The position numbers and the translations under genes are program-made. Under the pieces are notes generated by a model. It did no database searches and was not told the DNA's origin. It saw only the letters and a program-made list of their open reading frames with translations. A stretch of DNA of 64,000 nucleotides from Tretioscincus oriximinensis (Eukaryota > Chordata > Lepidosauria > Squamata > Gymnophthalmidae): contig JAJVDF010000002.1 of NCBI GenBank assembly GCA_022410635.1, forward strand, positions 7,325,105-7,389,104, written 5' to 3'. Shown one piece after another: positions 10,871 through 23,429 of the stretch (position 1 is its first letter; each line of letters starts with the position of its first letter).

Positions 10871-11430
10871 AAATCAAATAAAATCACCCTTATAACGCCC
10901 TTTACACCAGAGGGCGGCACAGTTTCATGTAAAATTCAATTAAAAATCGTAAAGCAGTTACATATATAAAATAGCTCAGCACAATATAAAAGGGTATTGG
11001 ATAAGCATGATCTTTGGTCTAATCTACTTGGTTCAAAAGGAAAGCTTTTAAGTGTTTACAAAATTGGTGAAAGTTCTGTTCTTCTCTGAGGAACAGATCT
11101 TGAGGAAGGGAGTTCCAAATATAAGGGATTAGGTCTTGAAAGGTGCATAATCTCTATTTTGCCGTACACGTTGGAGGGGTTCATTTTGCAATCTGAAGTC
11201 TCTTTTTTGGCATAGACTATGATAGTTTGTTAGCCGGGTAAATTGTGGTGTTACGTCTCAGGGCTTTGTATCCCAACACTAAGATCTTAAATTGAATCCT
11301 GGCTTTAACAGGTAACCAATGCAGGGATCTTCAAAAATTAGATGTGCGTATATTTGGATCAATATGGTTTGCACCTCTTTTAAGATTGGCAGTGTGTATG
11401 CCTGGCCAATTGTTCTAGACAGTAGTTGTA
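10871..11430 (-). mobile_element. Second L2-like LINE 3' region, different subfamily
   Basis: The landmarks GAGGAAGGGAGTTCCAAAT, TTAAATTGAATCCTGGCTTT and AACAGGTAACCAATGCAG are L2 C-terminal and 3' UTR landmarks on the reverse strand, spelled differently from the neighbouring copy, so an older subfamily is likely. No intact frame. Confidence 0.5.
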
Positions 11431-12450
11431 ATGGGTTCTGAGTTTTCTATGGTGGACCATGAAAGAGTGTTCAATAGCAGAATGAAAAAATGCATCTAGT
11501 GTGAAACAGAAGCAAATTTAGATATGTTGCACCAGTATTAGTATGTTTTATATTGCAAAGGAAGTTCTATTATGGAAAAGGTCTGGGATTATAATAACTG
11601 TATGATCAAATTCCGTGCTCCACAATAACCATTCTCCATATGCAAAAAAGAAGCACACACAAAAATGCCTGCTATGTCATCTAAAGGAAACAAAAATGTT
11701 TGGATCAAGCGAAAGTACTGCTAAGCGATTGAGTCTTTCCCCTCTGGAGTAAAGCTCAAAATGCTAAGCCGGAAATTAAGCCACTGATTCACCAAACAGT
11801 TCAGATTTCTCCAAGGGCAAAAGCCAACCAAGCTGCCAGATTCATGAGGTAATTTCAGAATGAGATAATTACCTGAACTTCATTCGGAACATGAGTTTTG
11901 TTTCTGGTATGTGTGTTTAGGTCTTCTATTGACTTTACAACTGATCTTTTAATTTGCTAATTTACCAAGTGTGACCATTACAAACATATATATATAAAGC
12001 AGCAAGTGTAGTTTTTTGCCAGCTTGGTTTTTTAACCATACTTCCAGATCAGAGAGACAGTGAACTGGAAAGTCATAGGCAGAGCCAGCAACTGCTCCTA
12101 GAAATTCTTTATAGATTCCTATACTGAATGTAATGACTGGAAGGACAATTATGAAGTCAGATTTTTATGTACAAAGAACTGTGCTGGAATGCTGACTATT
12201 TTTATAATGAAGCCTAGCCTTTAGGAGTTATGTCTTTTTAGTCCAAAAGTTTATACACAGGGACTCTTTTAGGAATACAGTTTGCAAAATGTTCTGGGAA
12301 TTTTTGGCCTGAATCGAACTTACCCTGATCCTATTCCAGAAAGTGGTTTAAGGCTTATCCACATGCCATCTATGGCACAGGCCATAGAAGGACCTATGCT
12401 GGCCTGGAATAAGGCCATGCATATTTTCAGGGCTTCATTATAATGAAGCT
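11431..12450. other. Unassigned sequence (~1 kb)
   Basis: No exon or known element. A 13-base inverted pair (TTATAATGAAGCC near 12204 and its complement near 12428) brackets about 220 bp and might be MITE ends, but it is too short to call. Confidence 0.4.
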
Positions 12451-12695
12451 TAAGAACATAAGAACATAAGAGGAGCCCTGCTGAACTGTGCCAGAGTCAT
12501 CTCATCCAGTATTCTGTCTCACCCAGTGAACCACCAATTGCACCTGGCAGTCTGTAGCAGAAGAAGGTAAACCTCTCACCTGGTACTTCAGGAATCCTGC
12601 CTTTTGCTCCATCTTGGAGGCAGTATCCATGCTAGGAGCTGTTTATATCTATGGCTTCTAATCTTGTCTTAAATTGTCTTCCAAATGGCTAACGG
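12451..12695 (-). mobile_element. L3-type LINE 3' end
   Basis: Begins with AAGAACATAAGAACATAAGA (tail complement) and continues through GCCCTGCTGAACTGTGCCAG and the 3' UTR to about 12695. An older copy than those at 29848 and 47133; no frame. Confidence 0.75.
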
Positions 12696-12789
12696 TAGAA
12701 AGCATAAAGAAATGGCTTTAAAGAATTCAGTAAATCCTCCTTTCTCCAATAAGCTTTTCTTTTCCTAATGTTACTTGCCTTTGAGGAAG

Positions 12790-13375
12790 CAAGTAATTTT
12801 AGAGAACCATTCAATGACCATATAAGCGTATGTGAAAAAGATCTGGATGAATTTCTAGATCACAATCAGATCATGATTCAACAAAGTGGTGTAGCTTCCA
12901 AAAAGGTAAACACATTTCTGGAGCAGACAGTATTAAAACAAAATATGTCATCTAGAATACACCCAAATTTAAAAAGACATTGATAAACTAGAACAACTTC
13001 AAAGGAGTCCTACAAAACTGTTGATCTGCAAACCATGTTCTGTGATCTAGATCTGTTAAAAGATCTAGGAATGTTTAGTTTGCAAAAGAGAAGTCTAAGA
13101 GGAGACATGTCTTTAATTATCTGAAGTGCAGTGAGATCAAACCTATTCTCACTTGTACAAGGAAGGTCTGAGGCAACTGGAGGTAAAAACTTTATGGTCG
13201 TGAAGGTGATCAACCAGTGGGATAGGTTTCCAAGGAGATAGTGAGTTCTCCTGCGATGGAAATCTTTGAAGAGAGGTGGGACAAATATCTGTCTGGGATG
13301 GTTTAGTGAAGGCTGCATTGATCAGGGAGTTGGACCCAATGGCCCTGAAGATCCCTTCCAACTCTTTGATTCCTT
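12790..13375 (+). mobile_element. CR1 LINE, ORF2 C-terminal end and 3' end
   Basis: The frame at 12768-12983 contains EKDLDEFLDHNQIM..QQSGVASKKVNT, the CR1 block following the RT domain. The sequence then follows CR1 landmarks (AACTAGAACAACTTCAAAGG, TTTGCAAAAGAGAAGTCTAA, AACCAGTGGGATAGGTTTCC) and the typical end GTTGGACCCAATGGCCCTGA..TTCCAACTCTTTGATTCC. Several frameshifts; a 5'-truncated dead copy. Confidence 0.8.
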
Positions 13376-13556
13376 ATTTCCCTATTTATATATTTAAAAT
13401 CATTAAATCTCATATCCCAATCCCAAGGTACCCAACTGTGCATCTTCTCATTTTCTCGCTTAATCATTGTTAAGAAATTGCCATCTAATCATAAGATATT
13501 GTTAGATTCATTAGTAGGATTAAAGCTTCACAACTAGACTGAATTGAGATTTCACT

Positions 13557-13928
13557 TAGGCTATGTGCACACAATGCTTTTCTACCTCATTCATAGTGCA
13601 ATCAGAATGTTCAGTAGTCGACTTGCAATAAATGCCTTTCCCCCCAGAATAAACTATTGCTCAGATATTCAGATATCCACGACCATATGCGTGTGCACAA
13701 ATTTGATGCAAGATGATAAAACAATCGAGAAAACAGCAGTTGTTTCTATTGGCTGTTGCAAGTAAAAATAAAATTCTCAGACTGCATTGTGACAAGATCA
13801 GTGAGCGATGTTACAAATCTCGGGCATTGGTCACAGAACAGACATGTTTGGTGTGCACGGACACGCTATTTCTATACTCTGGATTAGAGCACTTTAGTGG
13901 TTTTTAAGTCATGGTGTGCACCTAGCCG
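13557..13928 (+). mobile_element. GTGCAC-type MITE, copy 2
   Basis: Starts TAGGCTATGTGCACACAATG and ends CATGGTGTGCACCTAGCC, giving imperfect inverted ends. Internally it matches copies 892-1291 (reversed) and 17159-17570: the AGAATAAACTATTGCTCAGA core, CGTGTGCACAAATTTGATGC, and the AAAACAATCGAGAAAACAGC block. No protein is encoded. Confidence 0.75.
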
Positions 13929-14195
13929 TACTCAATCCTCTATGTTTGGGTATTCCAATATATTATTGCTTTATTTTAGAATATTCAAAAACAGTGCAAT
14001 AAGTTATGTTTGGAGTTATCCTTATTTTGAACAATTTATACAAGGTTTTGTGTAAAGATTGGATCAACAGTATGTGCCCATTATTTGATTTTAAATAATG
14101 TTAGCTAGTAAAACATGGAAAATTTGCATTAAAGAGAAAAAGGGTGATAAGGAATTACCAGATAAAAGCGGGACAGTAAGGCTTTAATGGTTGTA

Positions 14196-14310
14196 AAAAA
14201 GAAGCAATTTTAGCAAGATAGTTTAGTGACTCTTGCACTGAGCAGGGGGGCTGGATCTAATTACTCTAGTGGTTCCTTCCAACTCTATGATTCTATGATT
14301 TTATGATGCA
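14196..14310 (+). mobile_element. CR1 LINE 3' tail
   Basis: A short terminal fragment: GCACTGAGCAGGGGGGCTGG, GTGGTTCCTTCCAACTC, then repeats of ATGATTCT to about 14307. Confidence 0.8.
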
Positions 14311-15511
14311 GCGTAAAAAGCCAGCAGCACCTGTTGAAATTGTTTGTTTTTTACATCCATTAAACACGCAGCACTGATATCCTTCATTTGTCTGGTAACT
14401 GCAAACATACTCTATAGTTTTGGGCAAGTTTTGCCATTACAAATGTAGAAAACATGCCGAGCTGGAGAAGTTTTGGGGGGAGAACTTGGATACTGTGATG
14501 ATCGTGACAGTGTGTCATTTCTTCCAGAATTTTAGGATCTTAGTGGAGAAGTGACATCAAAGCCATGGATCTTTGCTGTCCAGACTAATGAAAGAAACAG
14601 GCTCTCTTTCTGCACACCTTTGATCCATCCTTATCTTTTCAGCTGCACACAGCAATATTGTGTTTAGATTTATGGGAATTCTTTCCGTGTTCACAACTTA
14701 TAAAGTATTAATAGCCAGTCCAAGTTGGAAAATAATACACCATTCCTAACTCTATTAAGGACATAAAATCTGGCTTTGGTTAAAATGAGATTCCCTTTAG
14801 CAATGGCCAATATACAGTATGTATTATGAGTATATAAAAAAACCAGACCTCTTCTTATCTGACGTACAGCAACATTAAGATTACTGCCTGAGGCTCAGCA
14901 AACTTCAAACTTAGAAAGTAAGATTGAGGGAGAGTGAAGGGGTGCAGGCAATCATTGGAAAGTAATTACTGGTAACCTGAGCAGTCACTTTCAAGTAGAT
15001 TTCATCTAATAAGGCCTATACACAAATGTAATTTTATGTTGATAGACTGATGTATGACAGGCACACAACAGTACCCATGCACAAGACAAAGCCACACTAC
15101 ACTTTTATTCCATAAACTACATAGAAAGCTTGCCTTTTAAAGTTTTAGCATCATTGACAGTGTCATTTTATGTAAACAAGCACTGAAGAGTCTAACCAGG
15201 ACTGAAAACCCACCCCTATTTGAGGTTGTTCAAATCCTATTGAAGCTGGTGGGATTTAAACAGCCTAACAGTTGTTATTCAAAACAATCAGAGCAGCCAT
15301 TTTGAAACTATGGCCTTTTCTAAACTATGCTTTATTCCAGGATATATTGCAAAACAGGAGCTTGCTATACACCGGCTAAAATAGGCTATGCAGCTCCTTC
15401 CTCAATGAGAAAAGGTACTAGCTGAGCCTGTGACCTTAGATTCTTGTCACACATCTACATTTAAATCTTCAGTTCTGAAGGATGAGCTTAAAGAAAATGT
15501 GTGACCTGCAT
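14311..15511. other. Unassigned sequence (~1.2 kb)
   Basis: No gene, RNA gene or repeat end that I can name. Short A/T runs only. Confidence 0.4.
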
Positions 15512-15600
15512 TTTATTGTCTTTATTTATTTACTTAAATTTATATTTCACCCTATACCCAAAGGTCTCAGAGCAGATCACCACAAAAGACCATAAAACAG
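15512..15600 (-). mobile_element. L2-type LINE 3' tail
   Basis: Reverse-strand tail: TTTATTTATTTACTTAAATT, then CACCCTATACCCAAAGGTCT, the complement of the AGACCTTTGGGTATAGGGTG motif at other L2 ends. Confidence 0.75.
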
Positions 15601-15769
15601 TTAACTTCAGAGTAAACTCAATGTATTTCATTGAAAGTGAGTTTATAGCAACTCTTAAGTCTGTCGTCCTACAAATTTTGACTAAGCTGAATTAATAGAA
15701 AAATGGAGCACATCTTTAGGGCTAATGGGAGGAGCACTTTGGGTGGAATTTTACAGCCCCTCCTTCATT

Positions 15770-16416
15770 CAGAGTTGTCTTAAAACAACAGCAACGTTTT
15801 ATTATATATATATGTTTCATACTAATACCTAACTTTTTATCATTCTTACGTTTTTTAAAAATAATGCTCCCCTGTCTCTTCTCCCTCTTCTCTTTCCTCT
15901 CCCCCTCTTATCTTACTATCCATAACAAGGAAGACATTAATCTGTAATAGTAATGATAATGTTGATTTTTATACGATGCTCTCTAATTTACTTATTAAAT
16001 AATGTTTCACCAACAACCATTTCAGTTTGCATTCTTTATGTTCCCTGCCATTTTCCACGTTATTAATTAGACAATTAAGTAGTTCTGTTGCTATGGTATT
16101 AATTATACAATCATAAAAGCTTTGCAATTGTCTATTCTGATTCATTTTTCTACTTCTCTAACAAAACAGACTATGCACATATTACAACTATATCCAATAC
16201 ATCTCTTGTATATTCTGGTGCCATATGTTCCAGACCTCCTTGTAAAACTGCCATCTTTTTAGTTAATCTGATTTTAACAGTCAGCATTCTATTTATTTGT
16301 CTTTCTATTTTCTTCCAATAATCCCATATCTTTTCACATTCCCATACCATGTGTATAAACACCCCTTCCTCTTGGCATCCATACCAATATTGTCCAGGCC
16401 TCAGAGCTGTCTTGAA
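15770..16416 (-). mobile_element. L1 fragment with an imperfect 15-bp target-site duplication
   Basis: CAGAGTTGTCTTAAA (15770-15784) and CAGAGCTGTCTTGAA (16402-16416) flank the element, 13 of 15 matching. The reverse-strand frame at 16171-16362 reads FIHMVWECEKIWDYWKKIER.., the L1 ORF2 C-terminal 'cysteine-tryptophan' region. The rest is A/T-rich 3' UTR. Older than the L1 at 8966-9415, judging by the mismatches in the duplication. Confidence 0.8.
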
Positions 16417-17158
16417 GGGCTAATAGGACACACCGACTTCAATGTTGTGCACGAAGGGGAAAAGTGAGTGAAATCTACAATTTAAAGTGATTGTGGATTT
16501 TATTGGGAAAAAGACGGGAATACCTTTTGCTGGATCTGCATGTATTTCTAAAATTCATTCTCTGATCATGATTATGGATTAGAGGTGGAACGAGGAATTC
16601 TTGCATCTTTACATTACCATTTTTGAGCTGATTTTTAAAATATGTAGTAGTCTGTGATGAAAAGAGAAAAAAAATTACTACAAGGCTGCAATTACAAGAA
16701 TCAGTGGAAGAAAGGTTTTCAAAGGTTACATACATACTTATGCTATCCAATTTGTCTATGCTTTATTTTTGGAGAAACTGACAAATCTATGGTCTGGTGC
16801 GACACTATACATCACCTTTGCACGATCGGGGACCACGTCATTTACTTTTATGCCTGTCATAAATTCATTCAACAGTATGTTCCAAGTTTTTTCATACCAA
16901 CATCCCTTTGATAAGTTTTCTAGAAACTTCCATTTTTCTAGCTGTGCAGCAAAAATTAGAAAATGAGCTAGTCATTCATCCAATTTTTAAAGTCAGAGCA
17001 CTGGGAGACTGTGCAGCAGAAAACTTTCTGGAGGTTCCAGAATTTGGCATCCTAAGATTATTTGCACATCCTTCCTGATCCCCTTCCTCAAAAGACCACA
17101 AATACAATTCCACCACACATGAAAATATATTGGCTGTTGTTAACAGCTTTTCCAATAA
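16417..17158. other. Unassigned sequence
   Basis: Overlapping frames at 16475-16750 (-) and 16654-16911 (+) have no recognisable domain. The sequence looks ordinary. Confidence 0.4.
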
Positions 17159-17570
17159 GGTTGCGTGCACACAGCGTATTTCTACCTCGATCGGAGCGAG
17201 ATGAGGAAGACTCCGGCACATTTTTCAAGAGTCATCCCGCAATAAACACCATTTTTCCCGGAATAAACTATTGCTGGGATATTCAGGCACAGTTCTGGAG
17301 AACCTCTAACCCCTCGCAGTCAACGCCCGTCCACTCCCGAACGTATGCGTGTGCACAAATTAGGCGCGAGAGGTTAAAACAAGTGAGAACGCAGCAGTAG
17401 TTTCTAGTGGCTATTGCAAAAATTCTTGGAGTGCACTGCCCCAAGATCAGTGAGCAATATTACAGAACTGGGGCACTGGTCATGGAATATACAGGTTTAG
17501 TGTGCACAGATTTGCTATTGCTATATTGCTATATTATAGCGGTTTTTAAGGCGTCGCGTGCCTAAGTTGC
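17159..17570 (+). mobile_element. GTGCAC-type MITE, copy 3 (least decayed)
   Basis: Starts GGTTGCGTGCACACAGCG and ends near GGCGTCGCGTGCCTAAGTTG. This copy keeps the most CpG (CGATCGGAGCGAGATGAG, AACGTATGCGTGTGCACA), so it is probably closest to the source. Shared landmarks: CCGGAATAAACTATTGCTGG, TGTGCACAAATTAG, AGTGTGCACAGATT, ATAGCGGTTTTTAAGG. No coding capacity and no clear target-site duplication. Confidence 0.8.
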
Positions 17571-19779
17571 AATTGGTTGTTGGTTGTTTCAGCTAGGAAA
17601 ACTGAGATCTGTAAAACTTGGGATAAGGGTGGAATTAAACAACTGGGAATGGGAATGAGTATCCGCTTGTCCATTTCTTTTCAGTAAATAGTAATAAAAG
17701 TATTTTTTTAAACAAACAAACTTTTTTTCCCCTCATTTAGGCTGCAGGCACAGAAGATCTTCCTACTGCATTATTAGCAATATAGTGATTGCTCCACTCC
17801 ACATGCTAGCTGGGTTTTCACAAAGCACCTGCAAAAAAGGTCCTTTGCCCCTTTGATGATTTTTTTTCTGAAATGGCCACGACACAGCCATGGAGGTGAG
17901 AAGCCTACCTCTGTGTACAATCCTTAACAGGATTACCAGGATACCGCAATAAGACACTAGCATAGGACAATGAAGCATAAGACATATTTACTTCTTGATT
18001 AGTCACCTTGTCTGTTCCATGTGGATTTAAGGGTGGTTTAATGGTTTGTTTGTGAAAGGATGAGGGTACGCATGACTGCGCTCACGATTGGGTTATTTTG
18101 GAACTTAACGCCATTGCAGTTTTTAATAGGGCGTGTGGAGGGGGGCTAAGTTTGTATTTCTAATTAAATTGGCATATTCTGCTACTCAGAGATCTATTGG
18201 GAAAATGTAGAAAGTTTTTTTTAAGCAAACATATTTGATGCTAAAAATATCTGCTGTTTTGTTTTTGACATTAGCTCACAATGTAGAGGCCTTGTTATTA
18301 TTGCAACCAGGTTTGTGGAAATTGCAGTGTTAAATGAAATAATAACTGTTACAGTTCAGTCACTTGTGCAAAGTGAATTAAAAGTTACGTAACACAAAAA
18401 GAGAGAGAGAAAAATATATAGCATGAATATGTAAAATAGAACAAAATAAAGACATAAAAGTGTGTTTTCATTCCATTTCTATGGCCACTTCAGTCACATT
18501 AACTTTGAGTGAAAGAACAACTATTGAGTTTGTGTTCCATTCAATATGTCTTAAATAGCCCAATTCATTTCCCTCTCCTTGATCTTGGGAATCTGAAATA
18601 TTTTTCTCTTTGTTCCTCACCAGGTTCCTCACTTGCAACACTTATTCTTGGATGCAGTGACATTTCTCAGATTTCCAAGATGCAGGAAATGTCACTTCCG
18701 CCCTCTCCATTTCCTTTCTGAAGCAACACATTATGAAGTTGGCCTGGTAAGGCTAATGACCATCACAATTCTGTTTTTCCCTCTGCCCGCCAAAGGTTCA
18801 CTCAAGCATTAATGTTATCCATATGAACCATCTTCCATTATTTTATGGAAGCTGAACCACAGTTTCTACCTCTATTCTAGTGACATCACAGCAATTCCAC
18901 CGCATTGTGAGTGATTGGTTCATGGCAAAGCTCCACTGATCTGCATTTACTGATCTCTCATCAATCTTCTGTTCTTTTCTTTATACAACAAGCACTTTGT
19001 GAAGTAGGCGATACAGCTCTGAAAAACTGTAACTTTAGGTCACCCATCTGATTTCATGCAGGAGTGCAGAATTAAACTGGGCGATTACCAGATAAGAGTA
19101 ACTAACTACACTTTAACTACAAGACCAGAGTGACTGTAGACCCATTTCCAACTGGCTTCAGGCTATGTAATGGCACTGAGGGTGATTGGTCACCCTGGTG
19201 AATGAATTTTTGGAGAGCGATAAAAGGAAAGAACAGGGTGTTCTGAATTTTCTTATTCTTGTGGACCACAGTGTTCTGTTGCAACAGCTCAGAAATGTGG
19301 ACATTCTGCAGTCATGTTTTACAAGTCTTTCTCTATGATAGTTATGAGAGATTTCCACTCACTTTTTTGGGGAGCTCACTTGTAGGACTCCCTTGGATCA
19401 ATTCTGTGTTACTGTACAATATCCTCCCTCTCAATAGTAGATTATAAAGTGACCACCTCCTTGTTAGCCACCAGAGAGACAGTCTTTCCTCCCACATCCC
19501 TTTTGTGTTTGTGTCTTGTCTCACTAGATTGTCAGTCTCAGGGCAGGGACTTACCTAAGTCCTTGTTTGCACAGGTGCAGTAATATGTTTTAGGAATCTG
19601 TTAAAATGCATCTATAACACATTAAATGCATTTCTGAGGTCTGTACAGAGGTAAAGTCTTTTTTGATCTTGGCCTTATTCCAGATTACGGTGTATCTCAG
19701 GAATCTATCCTCCACATATTAAATACAGACTAAGGAAGGAAGAGCCCCCTAGGCTTCTGAAAAATTCTTCTTACACTGG
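17571..19779. other. Unassigned sequence (~2.2 kb)
   Basis: No exon or named element. A short AGAGAG/ATATAT patch lies near 18400. Frames at 18509-18721 and 19158-19358 lack any domain. Confidence 0.4.
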
Positions 19780-19956
19780 TAGGCTGACCAGATGACGCCT
19801 TTTTTTTGGGGGGGGGGGGTTTAGAAACCCGGTTTTGGAGTGCCTCACGGCTTTTGCTGAGGACATTTTTTTTCCAAAAACAAATCCCCCCCCTTAGGAA
19901 AACCCACAAAACTGGGTTTTCAACCCCCCCCCCCAAAGGGTCATCTGGTCAGCCTA
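19780..19956. mobile_element. Fold-back element, family C, copy 1
   Basis: The two ends are near-perfect inverted copies of TAGGCTGACCAGATGACCCC (left with one change, GACGCC). The self-complementarity continues inward: poly-G against poly-C, then AACCCGGTTTT against AAAACTGGGTTTT, so nearly the whole 177 bp can form one hairpin. TA at each edge would fit a TA target site, but is also part of the palindrome. Same family as 61186-61360, 62217-62424 and, in longer form, 50348-50892. It encodes no protein. Confidence 0.8.
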
Positions 19957-20499
19957 TTCTGTCCTACCCTGGGCTCTTCTTAAGCCCCCTATGCACATGC
20001 ATCAGCAGTACATTTTGGGACCTATTAAATCTGTATCTTGTTAATCTGTTTCAGAATTTCTAAAGAGGGCATCTAGTAACACCTTAAAGGGAAAAAAATG
20101 AACTTTCACAGACTGATTACTCTTTTACAGCAATGTTTTGTTCTGTTAGCCTTTCAGGTACTACTGAATAGCTTTGCTAGAAATTCCCCTTTCAGGATTG
20201 CAAATCTCTGGAAAAGTCTGGAACAAGTAGCAACTAGTTTCCATTTTAAATTGCTCCAACTATTAAAATTCCGACCCTGTTGGATAACATCTAGAGTGTA
20301 ACAGGAAGATGCGCAGAACTGTACTTAGCTCCTTGTTCCAGTTTGGCAACAGGACCTATTTTGACAGCAAATTGTGCTGCCACTTAATTCCTAGCCTTTG
20401 AAGCCCTTGCAGGTAGCTGCAAAACCCATGCAAGATTCAAACCGATTCAGTGCTGGTAGATGGTAATGCTAGAAATAGCTGACTGAGATGTCAATGGCC
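19957..20499. other. Unassigned sequence
   Basis: Nothing firm. 20060-20110 (CATCTAGTAACACCTTAAAG..TGAACTTTCACAGAC) resembles a reversed trace of repeat F. Confidence 0.35.
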
Positions 20500-20850
20500 T
20501 TGTTTCAGAACAGCGGGAACTGTTTCAGTAGGAACCCGCTCCTGGTTGTACCACTCCTCTTAACAGCAGTGGGAACCCAGGGCAAGGCCTTCTCAGTGGT
20601 TATCCCCAGACTATGGAGTGGTCTCCCCCTTGAGATGCATCCTTCACCATCACTGTATTCTTTTAGAAGATCCTTGAAGGCACAACTCTTTAACCTGGCC
20701 TTTGGTTGTAGAAATACTGTTTTCTTTCTCACCTGCAGATATTGTTTTAATATATCAATTTTGTATTTTTACTTTTATTGTTGGCTGACCTGAGACCTTC
20801 TGGTATGGAGTGGAGAATAAGTATAAATATGGTAAATAAATAAGTAAGTA
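20500..20850 (+). mobile_element. L2 LINE 3' end
   Basis: C-terminal L2 remnants (CCACTCCTCTTAACAGCAGT, CAAGGCCTTCTCAGTGG, TTTTAGAAGATCCTTGAAGG, TTTAACCTGGCCTTTGG) followed by GTTGGCTGACCTGAGACC and a (TAAATAAA) tail. The order equals the complement of 38350-38620. Frames are broken. Confidence 0.8.
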
Positions 20851-21370
20851 TTCCAGCTGGAGCAGTCCAGTCCAGCTAAATATAGAAACAGCATTATACC
20901 CTGTCTTTTCCCACCTGCCATAGCTGTCAATATAAGTTATTGATACCACAAAAATGAGAATCAGCCAACCATATACTAGTAAGTTAATAGCATTACAGTT
21001 GAATAGCAACTATGCTATGAACAATCCTCGTAGTCTACTAGTGTAAACCTGTGTGATCCCAGAAGCTAAATATGTCCAAGGTTGTCGAAAACAAGGGAAA
21101 TTACATTTGTTTATATCTATGTAATATCAATAATATCCTTTATAGAATTGTATTATTCCATTGCTATTCTGTTTAATTTACTAATGGGTTTTCTTTTTTA
21201 AGGATAAGATCAGAGGTGAAATAAATTATTCTGGGCTGGCTTATTTTATTCTAATTTTGGAATAGGATGGGATAGAAATATAAATTTGATTTCGCCCCTC
21301 CTTTGAAAATCATAGCACTTAAATATATTGACTTTATCAATAATATCAGCATGAAAATGCTGTGTTTAAA
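20851..21370. other. Unassigned A/T-rich sequence
   Basis: No gene or element recognised. Confidence 0.4.
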
Positions 21371-21600
21371 CCAGTGATTCCCAATCTTTTTTGGCTATAC
21401 CCCAACTAAGCACCTTCTAAAATCCCGATACCGCCCCCCCTCCATTGCATATACTGTAATTCCTGTTATTAAAAAGTGAGCTCCTATTCACGTGGAGGAA
21501 GCCTAATGCAAAAAATAAAAAAAAATCACTGTTAACAAGTTATTATCGAGTTGCCCCACCTTAAAAATCAACCATGGGTTTAGACTAAAAATGTACTAGG
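21371..21600 (+). mobile_element. hAT-like (Charlie-type) DNA transposon end
   Basis: CAGTGATTCCCAATCTTTTT at 21372 is close to the CAGTGGTTCCCAACCTTTTT start common to vertebrate hAT MITEs, followed by GGCTATACCCCAACTAAGCA and a C-rich stretch. The right end is not clear, so this may be a truncated copy. No coding sequence. Confidence 0.55.
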
Positions 21601-22400
21601 CCACATTTGATTCCAGAAAGGGATCTCTCTAACAAGGGCTTTACTGCCTACTCATCATTCAGGGCTACTACAAGACTTCTTCATGGGCTCCTTAGACTCC
21701 CTTCTTGTATTTTGAGCCCCAGACTTTTCATAGAAGGCTCCAAATTATATATTACCTATGAAACAAAATTGGGCAAAATACACTGCTCTAAATCATACTT
21801 TCTACTTACACAGGTTCAGCTATTCATGCCTAAGTCAGAAGCCAGCCCTGCTGAATCCAATGGAATTCAATCCCTTGCTTGTAGGAGTATGTTTTGAAAT
21901 TTGTTAAAGAATTTACTTTAAGCCTTTCACCTGAGGGTCCCAGGGTGGGTGGGGCATGACAGTAAAAATATAAAATATATGCCTAAAAACTATTTAAAAT
22001 ATAACCTTTCCTCCTGCTGGCAGGGCACACACAGCAAAAGACAATGCAGCCTTAAGACCTGAATGTCTATGTGCCCATGTGTTTGCCTAGAAGAAATGAG
22101 GCAAGAAATCAGATTTCTTCTACACAGCACAATATATTTCCTACCCCAGATTCATAGCAACTTGCTTGTTATTAAAACAAAACCGTGGGCATGTGATGTG
22201 GCCTGCTGCTGTCCCTGTGTTTGTATATGCCTGAGCCCTCCATAAAACTCAGGGCAAGTGCTTAGAACGAGGTCCTTTTTCTACCCATTACTGCCGTTTT
22301 GAAAAGTAAATCATAGCTGTCAGTATGGTAGCAGCTTGATTAAAGTTCAGGGGTTTAATAGATCATTTTAAAAACCCCAAATTACTCCCACTCCCCAGTC
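21601..22400. other. Unassigned sequence
   Basis: Frames at 21607-21897 and 22063-22245 have no domain and no exon signature. Confidence 0.4.
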
Positions 22401-22639
22401 GATCCACCTGGACCCTTTGCCCTAGGTGCATGGCAGTTCTCAAACAGCACCAGTGAAGCCAAGTCTGGGCCCGAGGTTCCTGCTTATTCCCCCAGGATGC
22501 CTTGTTGCAGACCTGGACCAACATTCTCAGCTGTATTTAATCTGCTCTGAGACAAGCTGGCTATGAGAAAATGCAAAGGAGAGAGGGAAAAGGCACATAA
22601 GCAAAAAGACACAGAAAAAAAGTTGGACAGTTAGCCTGC

Positions 22640-23060
22640 TTTGTTCACTTGGTAAACTGGAGGCCGGCCAGCCATAGCCGAGCTCCCTTGGCAATACAAG
22701 TCTGTTCCAATTAATCGTGTTTAACCATTCTAATCACACTTTAGCACATTAATCCTATTTTCAATCCAAAACACATCTGAAAGAGCGGCATGTGGGCCTT
22801 TTTATAGCAACCGCAAATCAGATGTAACATAGAGACAGAGGGGCCTAGTTTACTCTGCACTTTCACTGAACTTAGACTTAATAAAATATGTGACTGAGTT
22901 GTGGTTGGATTTACTGCATGATGTTGATGCTTCCACATATAAATAGATCCCCTAAGTAACTTAAAAACCTGTCAGAAAGAGCAGTGAAAATTTGATTATA
23001 AGGTAACCAATGCCCAGGCAGTGTAACAATGACAATGCTTCTCTGCTCGGGCAAGGAAGG
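22640..23060. other. Candidate conserved non-coding block
   Basis: No repeat signature, no durable frame, and dense transcription-factor-like words: CAATTAATCG, CTAATCACAC, ATTAATCC (homeodomain-like) and AACAATGACAATG (SOX-like). The call rests on texture only; alignment to other vertebrates would decide. Confidence 0.25.
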
Positions 23061-23429
23061 AAGACAAGGGACCAGAAAAATCCTGGTTTGGATTTGTATT
23101 GCGTTTGTAAGGTCAGAAAATAGCACTGAATATTGCATAGAGTTCTCCAAATTGTCTTCAGAAAACTCCACACGATAGGTGGATGGAATTCAGTATCAAG
23201 AATTACATTAAGTTCTGATATGACTGTAGGGAAACATTTCCTATTTTTTGCATTTAATTTCCTCATTTCTAGTTTTGGCTATTCTTGATCTAGATTTTCT
23301 TCCTGTTTCTAATCCATCGTCTGTCTTACCTTTCCATACAGACTGCTGTGGTTTACAGGGGACAGGATCATCATTGTTCCTTTCTGCACTTATTCTGAAT
23401 TGTATTCAAGAATAGGTATCTAACGTTTG
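23061..23429. other. Unassigned sequence
   Basis: Two overlapping reverse-strand frames (22911-23171 and 22961-23266) show no domain. Nothing else. Confidence 0.35.

Noticed and set aside
12204..12441. MITE from a 13-base inverted pair
   Set aside because: Arms are too short and no second copy is seen in the window.
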